A DNA stretch of 64,000 nucleotides from Shewanella benthica (GTDB lineage Bacteria > Pseudomonadota > Gammaproteobacteria > Enterobacterales > Shewanellaceae): assembly GCA_023284085.1 (NCBI GenBank), contig JAKVHY010000023.1:41818-105817 (forward strand). Direction: 5' to 3'. A program made the position numbers and the translations under genes. Shown piece after piece: positions 55,004-63,450 of the stretch. The notes beneath the pieces were generated by a model that worked only from the letters and a program-made list of their open reading frames with translations, had not been told where the DNA came from and searched no databases. Within the stretch, counting starts at the first letter, position 1, and each line of letters starts with the position of its first letter.

Positions 55004-56230
55004 ATGTCTTGGGATCAGGTCTGGATTGACGTCAATGTAGCGACTATGTCTCCTTCTGTTTCAGCGCCTTATGGAGCTATAACAGATGCAGCCATAGCAG
55101 TAAAAGAGGGCAAGATCGCCTGGGTTGGGCCACGTTCTGAGCTGCCTGAGTTTGATGTTCTGTCAACGCCGGTTTACAGAGGCAAGGGCGGCTGGATAAC
55201 TCCGGGTCTTATCGACGCCCACACTCATCTAGTATTTGCCGGTAGCCGAGCCAACGAATTTGAGCTCCGTCTCCAGGGTGCCAGCTATGAAGAGATAGCC
55301 CGTAGCGGCGGTGGTATCATCTCGACAGTTAAAGCCTGCCGCGAAGCCAGTGAGGCCGAGTTGTTCGAGCTAGCCCGCAAGCGCCTCAACGCCCTAGCCA
55401 AAGAGGGTGTCACCACGGTCGAAATAAAATCTGGCTATGGCCTGGATACCGAAACAGAACTCAAACTACTGCGTGTGGCCCGTGAACTCGGCAAGCATCA
55501 TCACGTAGACGTGAAAACCACTTTCCTCGGCGCACACGCTATTCCGCCTGAATATAAAGATGATGTTGAAGGCTATGTGGATCTGGTCATCAATGAGATG
55601 TTACCTGCGGTCATCGAAGAAGGATTGGCCGACGCCGCCGATGTTTTCTGCGAGAATATTGCCTTCAGCGTCGAACAGACTGAGCGGGTGCTGAGCGCCG
55701 CCAAAAAAGCGGGCCTGGATATCAAGCTCCACGCCGAGCAGCGATCAAACTTAGGCGGCTCAGCCATGGCGGCCAAGCTGGGCGCCAAGTCGGTGGATCA
55801 TATCGAGTATCTGGACGAAGATGGCATTATCGCCCTGAGTAAGAGCGGCACCTGTGCCACCTTGCTACCCGGCGCCTTCTACTTCCTCCGTGAAACCCAG
55901 ATGCCACCAATCGAACTGCTGCGCAAACATAAAGTCCCTATGGTATTGGCCAGCGATTACAACCCAGGGTCATCTCCACTTTGCTCTAGCCTGTTGATGC
56001 TCAACATGGGTTGTACATTGTTCCGCTTAACACCGGAAGAAGCGCTTGCGGGTATGACGCGCAATGCAGCCAAGGCCTTAGGTATTGAGCATAAGGTCGG
56101 TGTATTGGAAGCAGGCATGCAGGCAGATTTCTGTCTATGGGATATTACGACACCGGCAGAGCTGTCCTATACCTATGGAGCTGCTGCTTGCCTTGAGGTA
56201 GTGAAGGCAGGACACTTGGTACATCAGTAG
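55004..56230 (+). CDS. hutI: Imidazolonepropionase HutI
   Basis: 408 residues, amidohydrolase fold. Metal ligands in PGLIDAHTHLVFAGSRANEF, then KLHAEQRSNLGGSAMAAKLG with HxE, and LASDYNPGSSPLCSS near the C-terminus. It opens the imidazolone ring to N-formimino-glutamate. Divergent from hutC. Its last 30 bases and about 60 bases of the flank recur at 58945. hutG is not present here. Confidence 0.97.
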   Translation: MSWDQVWIDVNVATMSPSVSAPYGAITDAAIAVKEGKIAWVGPRSELPEFDVLSTPVYRGKGGWITPGLIDAHTHLVFAGSRANEFELRLQGASYEEIARSGGGIISTVKACREASEAELFELARKRLNALAKEGVTTVEIKSGYGLDTETELKLLRVARELGKHHHVDVKTTFLGAHAIPPEYKDDVEGYVDLVINEMLPAVIEEGLADAADVFCENIAFSVEQTERVLSAAKKAGLDIKLHAEQRSNLGGSAMAAKLGAKSVDHIEYLDEDGIIALSKSGTCATLLPGAFYFLRETQMPPIELLRKHKVPMVLASDYNPGSSPLCSSLLMLNMGCTLFRLTPEEALAGMTRNAAKALGIEHKVGVLEAGMQADFCLWDITTPAELSYTYGAAACLEVVKAGHLVHQ

Positions 56231-56623
56231 ACTGTCAGCCTGAGCGATGAGGCCGATTCATCGTTTGGGTTGGTTTCATCTGGCGATGTGGGTACTTGGT
56301 AGTTTTATGGTGCCCATAGCTTTATTTTTGTAAATCACCTGCCGTGGGCTTATGTGCAAGTACTTCCTCGGTACGCTGTAAACCCATCCATGGGCGCTCT
56401 GCGATTTCATCCCTGAAATCGAAGTCCTCGGCCGTACTTGCACCTAGTTATCTATCTCTTCGATTTAGCCTGTTATAAGGCTTTACACAATGACTGGAAT
56501 AAATTCCAATAGGCCTTCTTGCTAACCAGCACATTTTATCGATTCTATAAGTCCCAGAAGGAGAGTTCATGTACAAAAAGCATGAACGATCTAATTCACC
56601 TGCCCTATAGTGAGAGTTACTTA
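56231..56623. other. Intergenic region after hutI
   Basis: About 390 bp with no gene. It contains the second ACTTGGT (56294-56300) that aligns with the hutI tail echo at 58945 and the 90-bp inverted-repeat element (56354). Confidence 0.7.
56354..56443. repeat. 90-bp element with perfect 10-bp terminal inverted repeats
   Basis: The ends are GTGCAAGTAC and GTACTTGCAC, a perfect match. Inside are CCCATCCATGGG and CGATTTCA-TCCC-TGAAATCG, so the whole element can fold. It resembles the ACGCTGTAAA...CATCCATGGG extragenic palindromic elements common in marine gammaproteobacteria. No reading frame. Confidence 0.75.
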
Positions 56624-57004
56624 TTATTTAGTAAACTGTTTAACTAAAACAGTTTTACTTTTGGGGAAAGCTTCAAGGTATCCCCATGCTTCCAGTTTCT
56701 TATAAACAGATTCAGTTTTTGGTCTTGAATCAACGTCCAATAATCCAATAAACTCCCTAGTTGATGGCACATTCCCACCAACTTCAACCTCATTCGATAT
56801 ATGATCAACAACAGCTGAAAAGTGAGCGTTAGACGCCATAGCCTCCTTTAACCGTTTAATATTTCCCGCTCCATGAATAAGAACCTCAAACAGCTTAGGC
56901 ATGGTCTGGGCTAACAGTTCTAAATCTTCCACCGACTCACCTACCACTTCTGATAAGTGCTGCAGATCTCTAAGCCCATCTAACTTCTCAATAGAAATAT
57001 TCAT
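56624..57004 (-). CDS. Hypothetical protein, helical with winged-helix-like C-terminus
   Basis: 126 residues from ATG 57004 (MNISIEKLDGLRDLQHLSEV). N-terminal helices, then TREFIGLLDVDSRPKTESVY with KKLEAWGYLEAFP, which looks like a small winged-helix, so a DNA-binding role is possible. Family not recognised. It lies in the accessory block after hutI. Confidence 0.55.
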   Translation of the reverse strand: MNISIEKLDGLRDLQHLSEVVGESVEDLELLAQTMPKLFEVLIHGAGNIKRLKEAMASNAHFSAVVDHISNEVEVGGNVPSTREFIGLLDVDSRPKTESVYKKLEAWGYLEAFPKSKTVLVKQFTK

Positions 57005-57408
57005 ATAGTCCTCTCACACTCCCCACTTAAGTTTCTTAGCTTTTGCATCAAGAATTAAACCACCAACTTTCCACCTAAAAACTGTAACACAACTTACCAC
57101 GGGCTGAGTTCACAGCGCTAGCCATAATAAAACATCGATTTAAATCCAAACTGTTACATAGATATGATTTAAACATAAGTAATCGAATCATCGTGTAGAT
57201 ACGATGAGTCCCTGTTAGAAGTTGCCAAAATATGAAGATGACTCTTTATCACAAGAGTGCTGTGGAAACATCATGGATGATGGTTCAATCTCGGGGAAAT
57301 GGGCGAATGAAACATAGTTTTCCGCTTATGAACGAGAGGCAGGGATAGCCGAACTGGATGGAATTATAAGGACATAATTCGGAGTACCTGAGCCGTTTTA
57401 GGCAATTT
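57005..57408. other. Intergenic region in the accessory block
   Basis: About 400 bp, AT-rich, with no convincing gene or known element. Confidence 0.45.
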
Positions 57409-57690
57409 TTATTGGAATATGAGGGCCGTGCTGAATGCATGTAACTTAGCCGGGGCGTTATAGGTACTTTGGTTTAAAAAGATGCAAGGGAGAAAGTCAT
57501 GATAATGGCCTCTCTGAGCGAGATGTATGGTGAATATGGCAAAGGATATGTCGCTTCCATAGCCGACATCTAAAGCAACTTTGAGTTGCGATATCCAGCG
57601 ATAAGCGCTCGGCTCATTATCTAAAAAGATACTATTCACAATGAAAGAAGCCTCTTCCAGCATCAGCTTATTTAGCCAATATGCATCCAC
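57409..57690 (-). CDS. Doubtful small protein ending in a repeated tail
   Basis: 93 codons, MDAYWLNKLMLEEASF to YNAPAKLHAFSTALIFQ. The last 16 codons are the block shared with 32876-32910. AGGTGG touches the ATG, too close for a good Shine-Dalgarno. It may be a decayed gene piece rather than a working gene. Confidence 0.35.
   Translation of the reverse strand: MDAYWLNKLMLEEASFIVNSIFLDNEPSAYRWISQLKVALDVGYGSDISFAIFTIHLAQRGHYHDFLPCIFLNQSTYNAPAKLHAFSTALIFQ
57419..57453 (-). repeat. 35-bp block shared with 32876-32910, copy B
   Basis: ATGAGGGCCGTGCTGAATGC and on to CCGG. It encodes the tail PAKLHAFSTALIFQ-stop in the doubtful gene at 57409. Confidence 0.65.
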
Positions 57691-57805
57691 CTAAGAGTGA
57701 CATAGCGCACAGTTTGTTCTGTTATTTTATATAATAATCTTTAGTTATTGGCGTAGACCAATAACTAATTGGTTTTTTTACTCTCAAATCAAGAGACGAT
57801 TCATC

Positions 57806-58108
57806 ATGCCCAGACCCAGAAAGTGTCGCCGTATATCGGCCTGTGTGCCCTGTAGCATGTTTAAGCCCAATGGGATCCCTGCGGTTGAGTTAACCAAGAT
57901 TCAGCTAGAAGCCGATGAATTTGAAGCGCTGAACTTAGGCGATGTAGAGAAGATGAGTCAGCTCGATGCCGCCGCCAAGATGGGGATCTCCAGACAAACA
58001 TTCGGCAACCTGCTGGCCAGCGCACGAAAGAAAGTCGCTACCGCTATCACCCGCGGACATGCGCTTGTGCTTCCTCAACAGAGCCAAATCGATACTAATC
58101 CAACATAA
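57806..58108 (+). CDS. DUF134 (UPF0251) DNA-binding-like protein
   Basis: 100 residues: N-terminal MPRPRKCRRISACVPCSMFK with cysteines, then LEADEFEALNLGDVEKMSQL and a sigma-70 region-4-like helix-turn-helix, AKMGISRQTFGNLLASARKK. Commonly encoded beside NifB/NifX-like ferredoxin-type proteins, as here. Likely regulator or metal-responsive binder; unproven. 27 bp before the next gene, so an operon. Confidence 0.85.
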   Translation: MPRPRKCRRISACVPCSMFKPNGIPAVELTKIQLEADEFEALNLGDVEKMSQLDAAAKMGISRQTFGNLLASARKKVATAITRGHALVLPQQSQIDTNPT

Positions 58109-58135
58109 GCCATTAATAATGGCTCAGGAGTCACT

Positions 58136-58804
58136 ATGATTATTGCAATGCCAATGAGCCGAGACAGGCTCGCAAGCCACTTTACCAAAGCCCAACAGAT
58201 CGGTTTCTTCAACGAACAGCATCAGTTAATCGCCAGCTTCGCCAACCCGGCACTAGAGGCTGAAGGGTGCAGCGCCAAGAAGGCGATGTTAGAGCTGATA
58301 ATCAAGAACAAGACCAAGATCATAATCGTGCAGCACATAGGCGAGCGTATGCTCGGCAAGCTGCTCGATGCAGGGATCAGCGTCAGCAAGGGCGATAGCT
58401 CCCTTTGTCTCGAAGAGCTGCTAAAAACCACTCTAAACCTGAATTTGCGCCTTCTCGATGCCTCACAAGGCAGAGTCTCACTCAACCATGAGAAGAAAGG
58501 TGGTTGTTGTGGTGGCAATGCAGAAGATGGAAAGTCTGGCGGCTGCGGTTGTGGCTCTCATTCACATAGCGGTGATGCGGATGTTCACTGCGATGCTAAA
58601 GGCTCTGCAGAAAAGAGGTCCGGTGGATGCTGCGGTGGCCACGCTGCTCATGAACACTCTGGTAATAAAAAGTCCGGTGGATGTGGTTGTGGTGGTAAAA
58701 CCAAGGGCAGAACTGAGTCGGTCATGAGCCACTTAACAAAGCGGGAAAATAAAGCATCAGTGCAAGAGAGAGAGGTGAGTTACGCAGGATTTCGGAAACA
58801 GTAA
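58136..58804 (+). CDS. NifX/NafY-like protein with Cys/His-rich tail
   Basis: 222 residues. Residues 1-115 match the dinitrogenase iron-molybdenum cofactor-binding fold (MIIAMPMSRDRLASHFTKAQ ... HIGERMLGKLLDAGI). The tail (about 120-200) has four metal-site clusters: GGCCGG, GGCGCGSHSHSG, GGCCGGHAAHEHSG and GGCGCGG, separated by Lys/Ser linkers. Typical NifX-like proteins are about 120 residues, so the tail is an extension. Predicted Fe-S, Cu or Zn handling protein; metal unknown. No nif genes are near. Confidence 0.82.
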   Translation: MIIAMPMSRDRLASHFTKAQQIGFFNEQHQLIASFANPALEAEGCSAKKAMLELIIKNKTKIIIVQHIGERMLGKLLDAGISVSKGDSSLCLEELLKTTLNLNLRLLDASQGRVSLNHEKKGGCCGGNAEDGKSGGCGCGSHSHSGDADVHCDAKGSAEKRSGGCCGGHAAHEHSGNKKSGGCGCGGKTKGRTESVMSHLTKRENKASVQEREVSYAGFRKQ

Positions 58805-59157
58805 GCTCTTTCTCTTACTGCCCTTAGCCTGATTAACGCTAGCAGGTAAACTAACTTACCCTCGCATCAAATGGGGACTCAGCCACGGTTGAGACTGAGT
58901 CCGACACCGGCAGAACAAGCCTACACATACGGGGTCGGGGTTTTCCTGAAGTAGTGAAAGCCGGACACTTGGTGATTTTATGGTGCCAATGGCTTTGCTG
59001 ATATTAATAACCTGCAGTGGTACTGCATATGGTCAAATGTAAATAAGATTACCGAAGCATATTGTTGCCACAGGCTACCTGAGTAGAGCACTCTGGTATT
59101 GAAAATAAACACTGCGTATAAGCTGTACAGCCTGCCCCACCGCTGATGCTAACTTGA
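58805..59157. other. Intergenic region with the hutI tail echo
   Basis: About 350 bp. It holds an inverted repeat GGACTCAG/CTGAGTCC (58875-58902) and the hutI echo (58945-59023). No gene. Confidence 0.65.
58945..59023 (+). pseudogene. hutI tail fragment ('tail echo')
   Basis: CCTGAAGTAGTGAAAGCCGG, then ACACTTGGTGATTTTATGG and on. It aligns with the hutI end at 56191-56220 (EVVKAGHLV) and then, after ACTTGGT, jumps to match the DNA at 56301-56348 downstream of hutI. The missing 80 bp lies between two ACTTGGT copies, so it looks like a deletion by recombination between them. Same direction as hutI. Confidence 0.72.
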
Positions 59158-59577
59158 TTATGTATTTATGACTTCTTGAGCCACCGCGAACAATGGATTA
59201 CCTTCAGGTACATACCTAACCAGCGATCCTGCAACTTTGTCTTCACCAATAAAATAGAGCGGAAGAAACCAATTCATTCCTTTTATTCTTTTTAAGCGAA
59301 TATATTTTAGTCCAAAGATACTAAAGGATTCCGCTTCCGTTATTTCAGGCCACACTAACTTATTTACTCGATATAGTATTATCCCATCGTTCGATATAGA
59401 CATAACACTTATGTACCAAATACCAATGAGGGGAACTGCAGCATTAATAAAAATCATGGCTAATACTCCAGCAGTAATCTCGTAGGTCAAGAATAGCTGG
59501 AGCAAAACAACGCATAAAAAGAGCGCTGACCACAGAAAACGTCGTGGCAAATAAAACTTTACTGATTTACCACTCAT
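59158..59577 (-). CDS. Small membrane protein, PH-like
   Basis: About 139 residues from ATG 59577 (AGGTG upstream; GTG at 59583 also open). Two hydrophobic helices (residues 13-50), then a soluble part ISNDGIILYRVNKLVWPEIT resembling bacterial PH-like membrane proteins. Function unknown. Confidence 0.65.
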   Translation of the reverse strand: MSGKSVKFYLPRRFLWSALFLCVVLLQLFLTYEITAGVLAMIFINAAVPLIGIWYISVMSISNDGIILYRVNKLVWPEITEAESFSIFGLKYIRLKRIKGMNWFLPLYFIGEDKVAGSLVRYVPEGNPLFAVAQEVINT

Positions 59578-59604
59578 AGTCACCTCTAGGTAATTCTAGA
59601 TAGA

Positions 59605-60156
59605 TTAGAATCGATAATGCAAACCGATTCCATATTGAACAAGGCTAATGTCGGCAAAGTAATCATCACGTTCATCGGATTCAGGATCTGTTTCACTGAT
59701 TTCATAAAACACTCGCAACGCCAGAGACTGAGTTAAAGTCACATCCACACCAGCACCAAATAACCAACCTGTACCTTGATAACTCTCATCAATATCGTCA
59801 TCGTCGCTATAAGTCCTATTAACCACCAGTCCAGCCTTCAGATAAGCCGTGACACTGTCAGTAAAAGCATGTCGCACCACAGGCGAGATTGTCATCGCCG
59901 CCATCCTAAAATCCATTTCATCGACAAAGCTATCGGTCGCAAAAATGCTCGCTTCAATACCAAAGCTGTCATTAAAGTTATAACCACCATAAACACCGAA
60001 GCCAATGGCTGACTCATCAAACGTACCAATATTGTCTTCTATGGCCGTGTTATTAACTTGGCCACCCAGGTAAAAACCCAGATCTTTAGCGGCAAAAGCA
60101 GGTGTTGTCGCCGCAGCCAGTAATATGCCAGCGGTTAACAGAGAGTGGAGTTTCAT
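59605..60156 (-). CDS. Outer membrane beta-barrel protein (OmpA-like N-terminal type)
   Basis: 183 residues: signal MKLHSLLTAGILLAAATTPA(FA), then strands with glycine/aromatic alternation (FGVYGGYNFNDSFGIEASIF, TGWLFGAGVDVTLTQSLALR) and a C-terminal LVQYGIGLHYRF with the final Phe used for barrel insertion. Likely an eight-strand barrel. No periplasmic OmpA domain. Confidence 0.83.
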   Translation of the reverse strand: MKLHSLLTAGILLAAATTPAFAAKDLGFYLGGQVNNTAIEDNIGTFDESAIGFGVYGGYNFNDSFGIEASIFATDSFVDEMDFRMAAMTISPVVRHAFTDSVTAYLKAGLVVNRTYSDDDDIDESYQGTGWLFGAGVDVTLTQSLALRVFYEISETDPESDERDDYFADISLVQYGIGLHYRF

Positions 60157-60427
60157 TGCTATCCCTATATTTGTCTGTTTACCGCATCCAATGTACCAAT
60201 TACATTTACATAACAGTAAGCACCCTTAAAAACGGTTGTATATTAACTTCTTGCAAACATAAAAACAAAACTTCTTCTCCAGAAGTTGACACAAAACCAC
60301 TGGTTAGCTTTCAAGGGGGGGATGGGAAGTGGTGAAGGCCATAACTCTGTAGGGAACATAGATGGCCATGCGTGAATCCTTTCACATCAGGCGCACACCT
60401 CCTTGTCCTACTCTTAGCGAAGCAATG

Positions 60428-61621
60428 TTAACGCCGATTTTTTGCCTCAAAAGCCGCCAGACTCTTGGAATACTTGTTGGTCCAAAATGGATGTTCGGTA
60501 TTTTTCAGCGCTAATTGCTCATGCTTGATGGCCAATTCAAACTCTCCTAGCTCTGCATAGGCAACCGCTAACGCATCTTGGGCTGTATGTGAGTTGGGGT
60601 AAGCTTTCACTGCAATTTTAAAGATGGCTAAGGCTTGCTTGGTTCCCTGCTCAGAGCCTTTTGCAATCTCGGCCTCGGCTAAGGCTATTAAGGAATCTGT
60701 TGCTGGCACTTCGAAACCATACTTCTCTTCTGAGAGATATTGGTAATGATCGAGTATCGCCTGGGGGCCTTGACGTGAGATCTCTGAATCCGCTTTTAGC
60801 ACTTGGTGATAATCATTGAATAACAACTCGATACCGTAGGCGGTCGCCAAAATCGGCTGGGTCATGTAATAAGTGCCGTCGAAACGTTTAATGTGGAAAT
60901 CCAAGGTTGGCTTGGCATTGGCTTTGATGATGGCTTCCATCTCGGCAAAGCTGGCTAACTGTCTCTTCTCGAAGCTACTATCGCTGGTACTCATAAACAA
61001 GAATCTTGGCTTGCCTTTCATCGCGGCCAGTTTCTTAGGCGCATCCTTGATGACATAAGCGAAGTCTTTGCTCAACACCGGGCTCGCGACAAAGTAGGCA
61101 TTAAACAGCTCGGGACGGTTAATTAGCGTATATAAGCCGAGTCCGGCATTACCGGTGAAACCATTCAAAATACGAAAGCCATTAGTCCTATATTGCTTGT
61201 CGATAGCGGGCAGAAGCGCTTGCTGCATAAAATCCAGCAGCTTGGTATCGCCCCGTTCATCTATGGCTAACTCTTTCCAGTCACCCAAAGTTTTATCGCC
61301 ATCGGGCGCGGTCACAATAATCGTCTCTAACCAGGGCCAGTCGCCATTATGGCTCATCCAGTCATGCATGCCGTTGAGGTAAGCTTGGCTACGGGGATGG
61401 AAGTCAAACATGACCACATAACGTTTATCTGTGTTTTTGAAGTAACTCGGCGGCAAGGTCACAGTGAAATGAATAGGTTTGTCAGAGAGTGAAGTGATGA
61501 CATCCAGAGACGTGATCAGTGGCTGCTTATCCATACTATTGGCGTTATCGGCCAGACACTGTCCGCTGGTGAGTACCAAGCCAATGAATAGAGGAAGAGC
61601 TAATACCAGCTGTTTTATCAT
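60428..61621 (-). CDS. Secreted esterase-like alpha/beta hydrolase with C-terminal TPR, possibly inactive
   Basis: About 397 residues from ATG 61621 (AGGG nine bases before; ATG 61630 also in frame). Signal ending GQCLA. The N-terminal domain resembles the putative esterase family (FTVTLPPSYFKNTDKRYVVM, TAPDGDKTLGDWKELAI), but the nucleophile elbow reads ILNGFTGNAGLGL, with Thr where GxSxG has Ser. C-terminal TPR pair: AIFKIAVKAYPNSHTAQDAL and AYAELGEFELAIKHEQLAL. Perhaps a binding protein rather than an enzyme. Confidence 0.78.
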   Translation of the reverse strand: MIKQLVLALPLFIGLVLTSGQCLADNANSMDKQPLITSLDVITSLSDKPIHFTVTLPPSYFKNTDKRYVVMFDFHPRSQAYLNGMHDWMSHNGDWPWLETIIVTAPDGDKTLGDWKELAIDERGDTKLLDFMQQALLPAIDKQYRTNGFRILNGFTGNAGLGLYTLINRPELFNAYFVASPVLSKDFAYVIKDAPKKLAAMKGKPRFLFMSTSDSSFEKRQLASFAEMEAIIKANAKPTLDFHIKRFDGTYYMTQPILATAYGIELLFNDYHQVLKADSEISRQGPQAILDHYQYLSEEKYGFEVPATDSLIALAEAEIAKGSEQGTKQALAIFKIAVKAYPNSHTAQDALAVAYAELGEFELAIKHEQLALKNTEHPFWTNKYSKSLAAFEAKNRR

Positions 61622-61921
61622 TATTGTCATCCCTGTGATTGTTGATAAACAGCCAAGCTAGCACTATTGTTTAGCTTTGACTAATTCTTGTCCAATCCAT
61701 GCCGAATCAAATCCCAGTTCAACCCTGCTTGGTAAAGAGCAAGGTAACTTATAGATCACTATCTAGCTTCATATGAGCATTTATGTGGCATATTCGGTAA
61801 ATTTAATACATTTTGAACACAGATTAGGCTAGTAATAGCGGAGATTTCAGCTTAGGATCGACATTGAAGTTAACATTATCAGTAACTGGAACATCGATTC
61901 CGGTCACATTGTGGAGTAATC

Positions 61922-62599
61922 ATGGGTATCAGAGCCATAGTTGTAGATACAGCAGGTACAACAACCGAACTTAGCTTTATTAAGGACACGCTTTTTGCTT
62001 ACTCGGCCAAGGCACTACCCGATTTTCTTAAAGAAAATGAACACAATGTATTAGTGGAAAACTGCATCTGTGATGTGAGAGATATCGCCCTAGAGCCAGA
62101 TGCCTCACTCGAGCGTGTTACCGAGATCCTGCAGCTGTGGGTAGCCGAAGACAGAAAAGCCACGCCTCTTAAGACATTACAAGGCTTAATCTGGAAGCAA
62201 GGTTACTCCAAAGGTGAGTTCACTGGCCATATCTTCCCTGACTTTATCGAGAGCATTGAAGGGATTAAGCAGCACAATATGCGTTTATATAGCTTTTCAT
62301 CAGGCTCAGCAGAAGCGCAAAAACTCTTGTTTGCCCACAGTGATGGCGGTGACTTAACCCCACATTTCGATGGCCATTTCGATACTCGTACCGGTAACAA
62401 GCTATTCAAACAAGCTTACTGCAACATCATCAACACCATCAGCTTAGCGCCTAAGCAAGTGTTATATATCTCTGATGTAGTAGAAGAGCTTAAAGCAGCC
62501 GAAGAAGCGGGTATGCGTACCTTGCAGATGGTTCGCTCAGACGATCAGCGCACAGGCAGCCATAAGCAGATCACTAGCTTTACCGAACTGACGTTCTAA
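61922..62599 (+). CDS. mtnC: Acireductone synthase (enolase-phosphatase) MtnC
   Basis: 225 residues matching MtnC: IRAIVVDTAGTTTELSFIKD at the start, SIEGIKQHNMRLYSFSSGSA, THFDTRTGNKLFKQ-like region (DGHFDTRTGNKLFKQAYCNI) and VLYISDVVEELKAAEEAG. Part of the methionine salvage pathway, it enolises and dephosphorylates 2,3-diketo-5-methylthiopentyl-1-phosphate. The usual DxEGTT is DTAGTT here. No other mtn gene is in the window. Confidence 0.93.
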   Translation: MGIRAIVVDTAGTTTELSFIKDTLFAYSAKALPDFLKENEHNVLVENCICDVRDIALEPDASLERVTEILQLWVAEDRKATPLKTLQGLIWKQGYSKGEFTGHIFPDFIESIEGIKQHNMRLYSFSSGSAEAQKLLFAHSDGGDLTPHFDGHFDTRTGNKLFKQAYCNIINTISLAPKQVLYISDVVEELKAAEEAGMRTLQMVRSDDQRTGSHKQITSFTELTF

Positions 62600-62625
62600 A
62601 GTCCAAAACGTGTAAACACATACCA

Positions 62626-62659
62626 GAAAAAGGGTACTCAGTATTGAGTGCCCTTTTTT
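62626..62659 (+). terminator. Terminator after mtnC
   Basis: AAAAAGGGTACTCA-GTAT-TGAGTGCCCTTTTTT: 12-bp stem (one G-T pair) with a T-run. Confidence 0.9.
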
Positions 62660-62736
62660 ACATCTGTTGTTCACTCTTTGACATGCTGCTATGCTGACCC
62701 TCAAGTTAAACAAGCGTTTTAATAACGAGAGGCATC

Positions 62737-63177
62737 ATGTTAGAACAGTTTATCGCACAAAACCCAGTCCACACAGAGATCACCGTAGCCTGGGGAGAGA
62801 TGGATGCCCTGCAGCACGTAAATAACGTGGTCTATTTCAAATATTTCGAGACGGCTCGGATCGATTTCTTTAGCCAGGTAAACCTGCTCGGCGATCTAAA
62901 AATCACCCAGGTTGGCCCAGTACTGAGTGATAATCATGCCCGCTATAAGCGCCCGGTCACCTTTCCCGACACCTTATTGGTAAGTGTGAAGATTAGCGAT
63001 ATCAAAGCCGACCGTTTCATGATGAATTATACGGTTTTCAGTAAGGCTCAAAAAGCTGTCACTACCTTAGGTAGTTCACAAGTGGTGATGTTTAACTTCA
63101 AGACAGGCAAGAAAGCAACACTGACCCCAGAGCTACTCGATGCCCTCAGGACCTATGAAGAAGTGATAAGCCAGTAA
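62737..63177 (+). CDS. Hot-dog fold acyl-CoA thioesterase
   Basis: 146 residues of the 4-hydroxybenzoyl-CoA thioesterase/YbgC type: VAWGEMDALQHVNNVVYFKY with the catalytic Asp, FETARIDFFSQV, then LVSVKISDIKADRFMMNYTV. It cleaves acyl-CoA or acyl-ACP esters; substrate not known. Followed at once by a small GNAT gene; a tandem TGATAAGCCAGT lies at the junction. Confidence 0.88.
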   Translation: MLEQFIAQNPVHTEITVAWGEMDALQHVNNVVYFKYFETARIDFFSQVNLLGDLKITQVGPVLSDNHARYKRPVTFPDTLLVSVKISDIKADRFMMNYTVFSKAQKAVTTLGSSQVVMFNFKTGKKATLTPELLDALRTYEEVISQ

Positions 63178-63188
63178 ATGATAAGCCA

Positions 63189-63422
63189 GTGGTTCAGCAT
63201 TTAAATAAAGAGCACAAATTCGTTATCAATTTAGACACAGAGCTGGCCGTACTTGTTTATGAACTTTTTGATGACCGGGTTAATTTCACCAATACCTTTG
63301 TTCCCAATGAACTAAGGGGCAAAGGACTGGCAGAGAAGTTGGTACGCCATGGATTAAGCTGGGCTGAATCGGCTAACCTCGAAGTAGAGGCTAGCTGTTG
63401 GTATGTGCAGAAGTTTTTATAA
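63189..63422 (+). CDS. Small GNAT-like acetyltransferase (YidJ/Acetyltransf_CG type)
   Basis: 77 codons from a GTG (a stop lies three codons upstream). TFVPNELRGKGLAEKLVRHG is the acetyl-CoA loop and ASCWYVQKFL the family C-terminus. Slightly short at both ends for the family. No Shine-Dalgarno, so translation may depend on the thioesterase gene 11 bp upstream. Confidence 0.75.
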   Translation: MVQHLNKEHKFVINLDTELAVLVYELFDDRVNFTNTFVPNELRGKGLAEKLVRHGLSWAESANLEVEASCWYVQKFL

Positions 63423-63450
63423 TCAGACTTTTATTGCCAACAAAAGCTCA

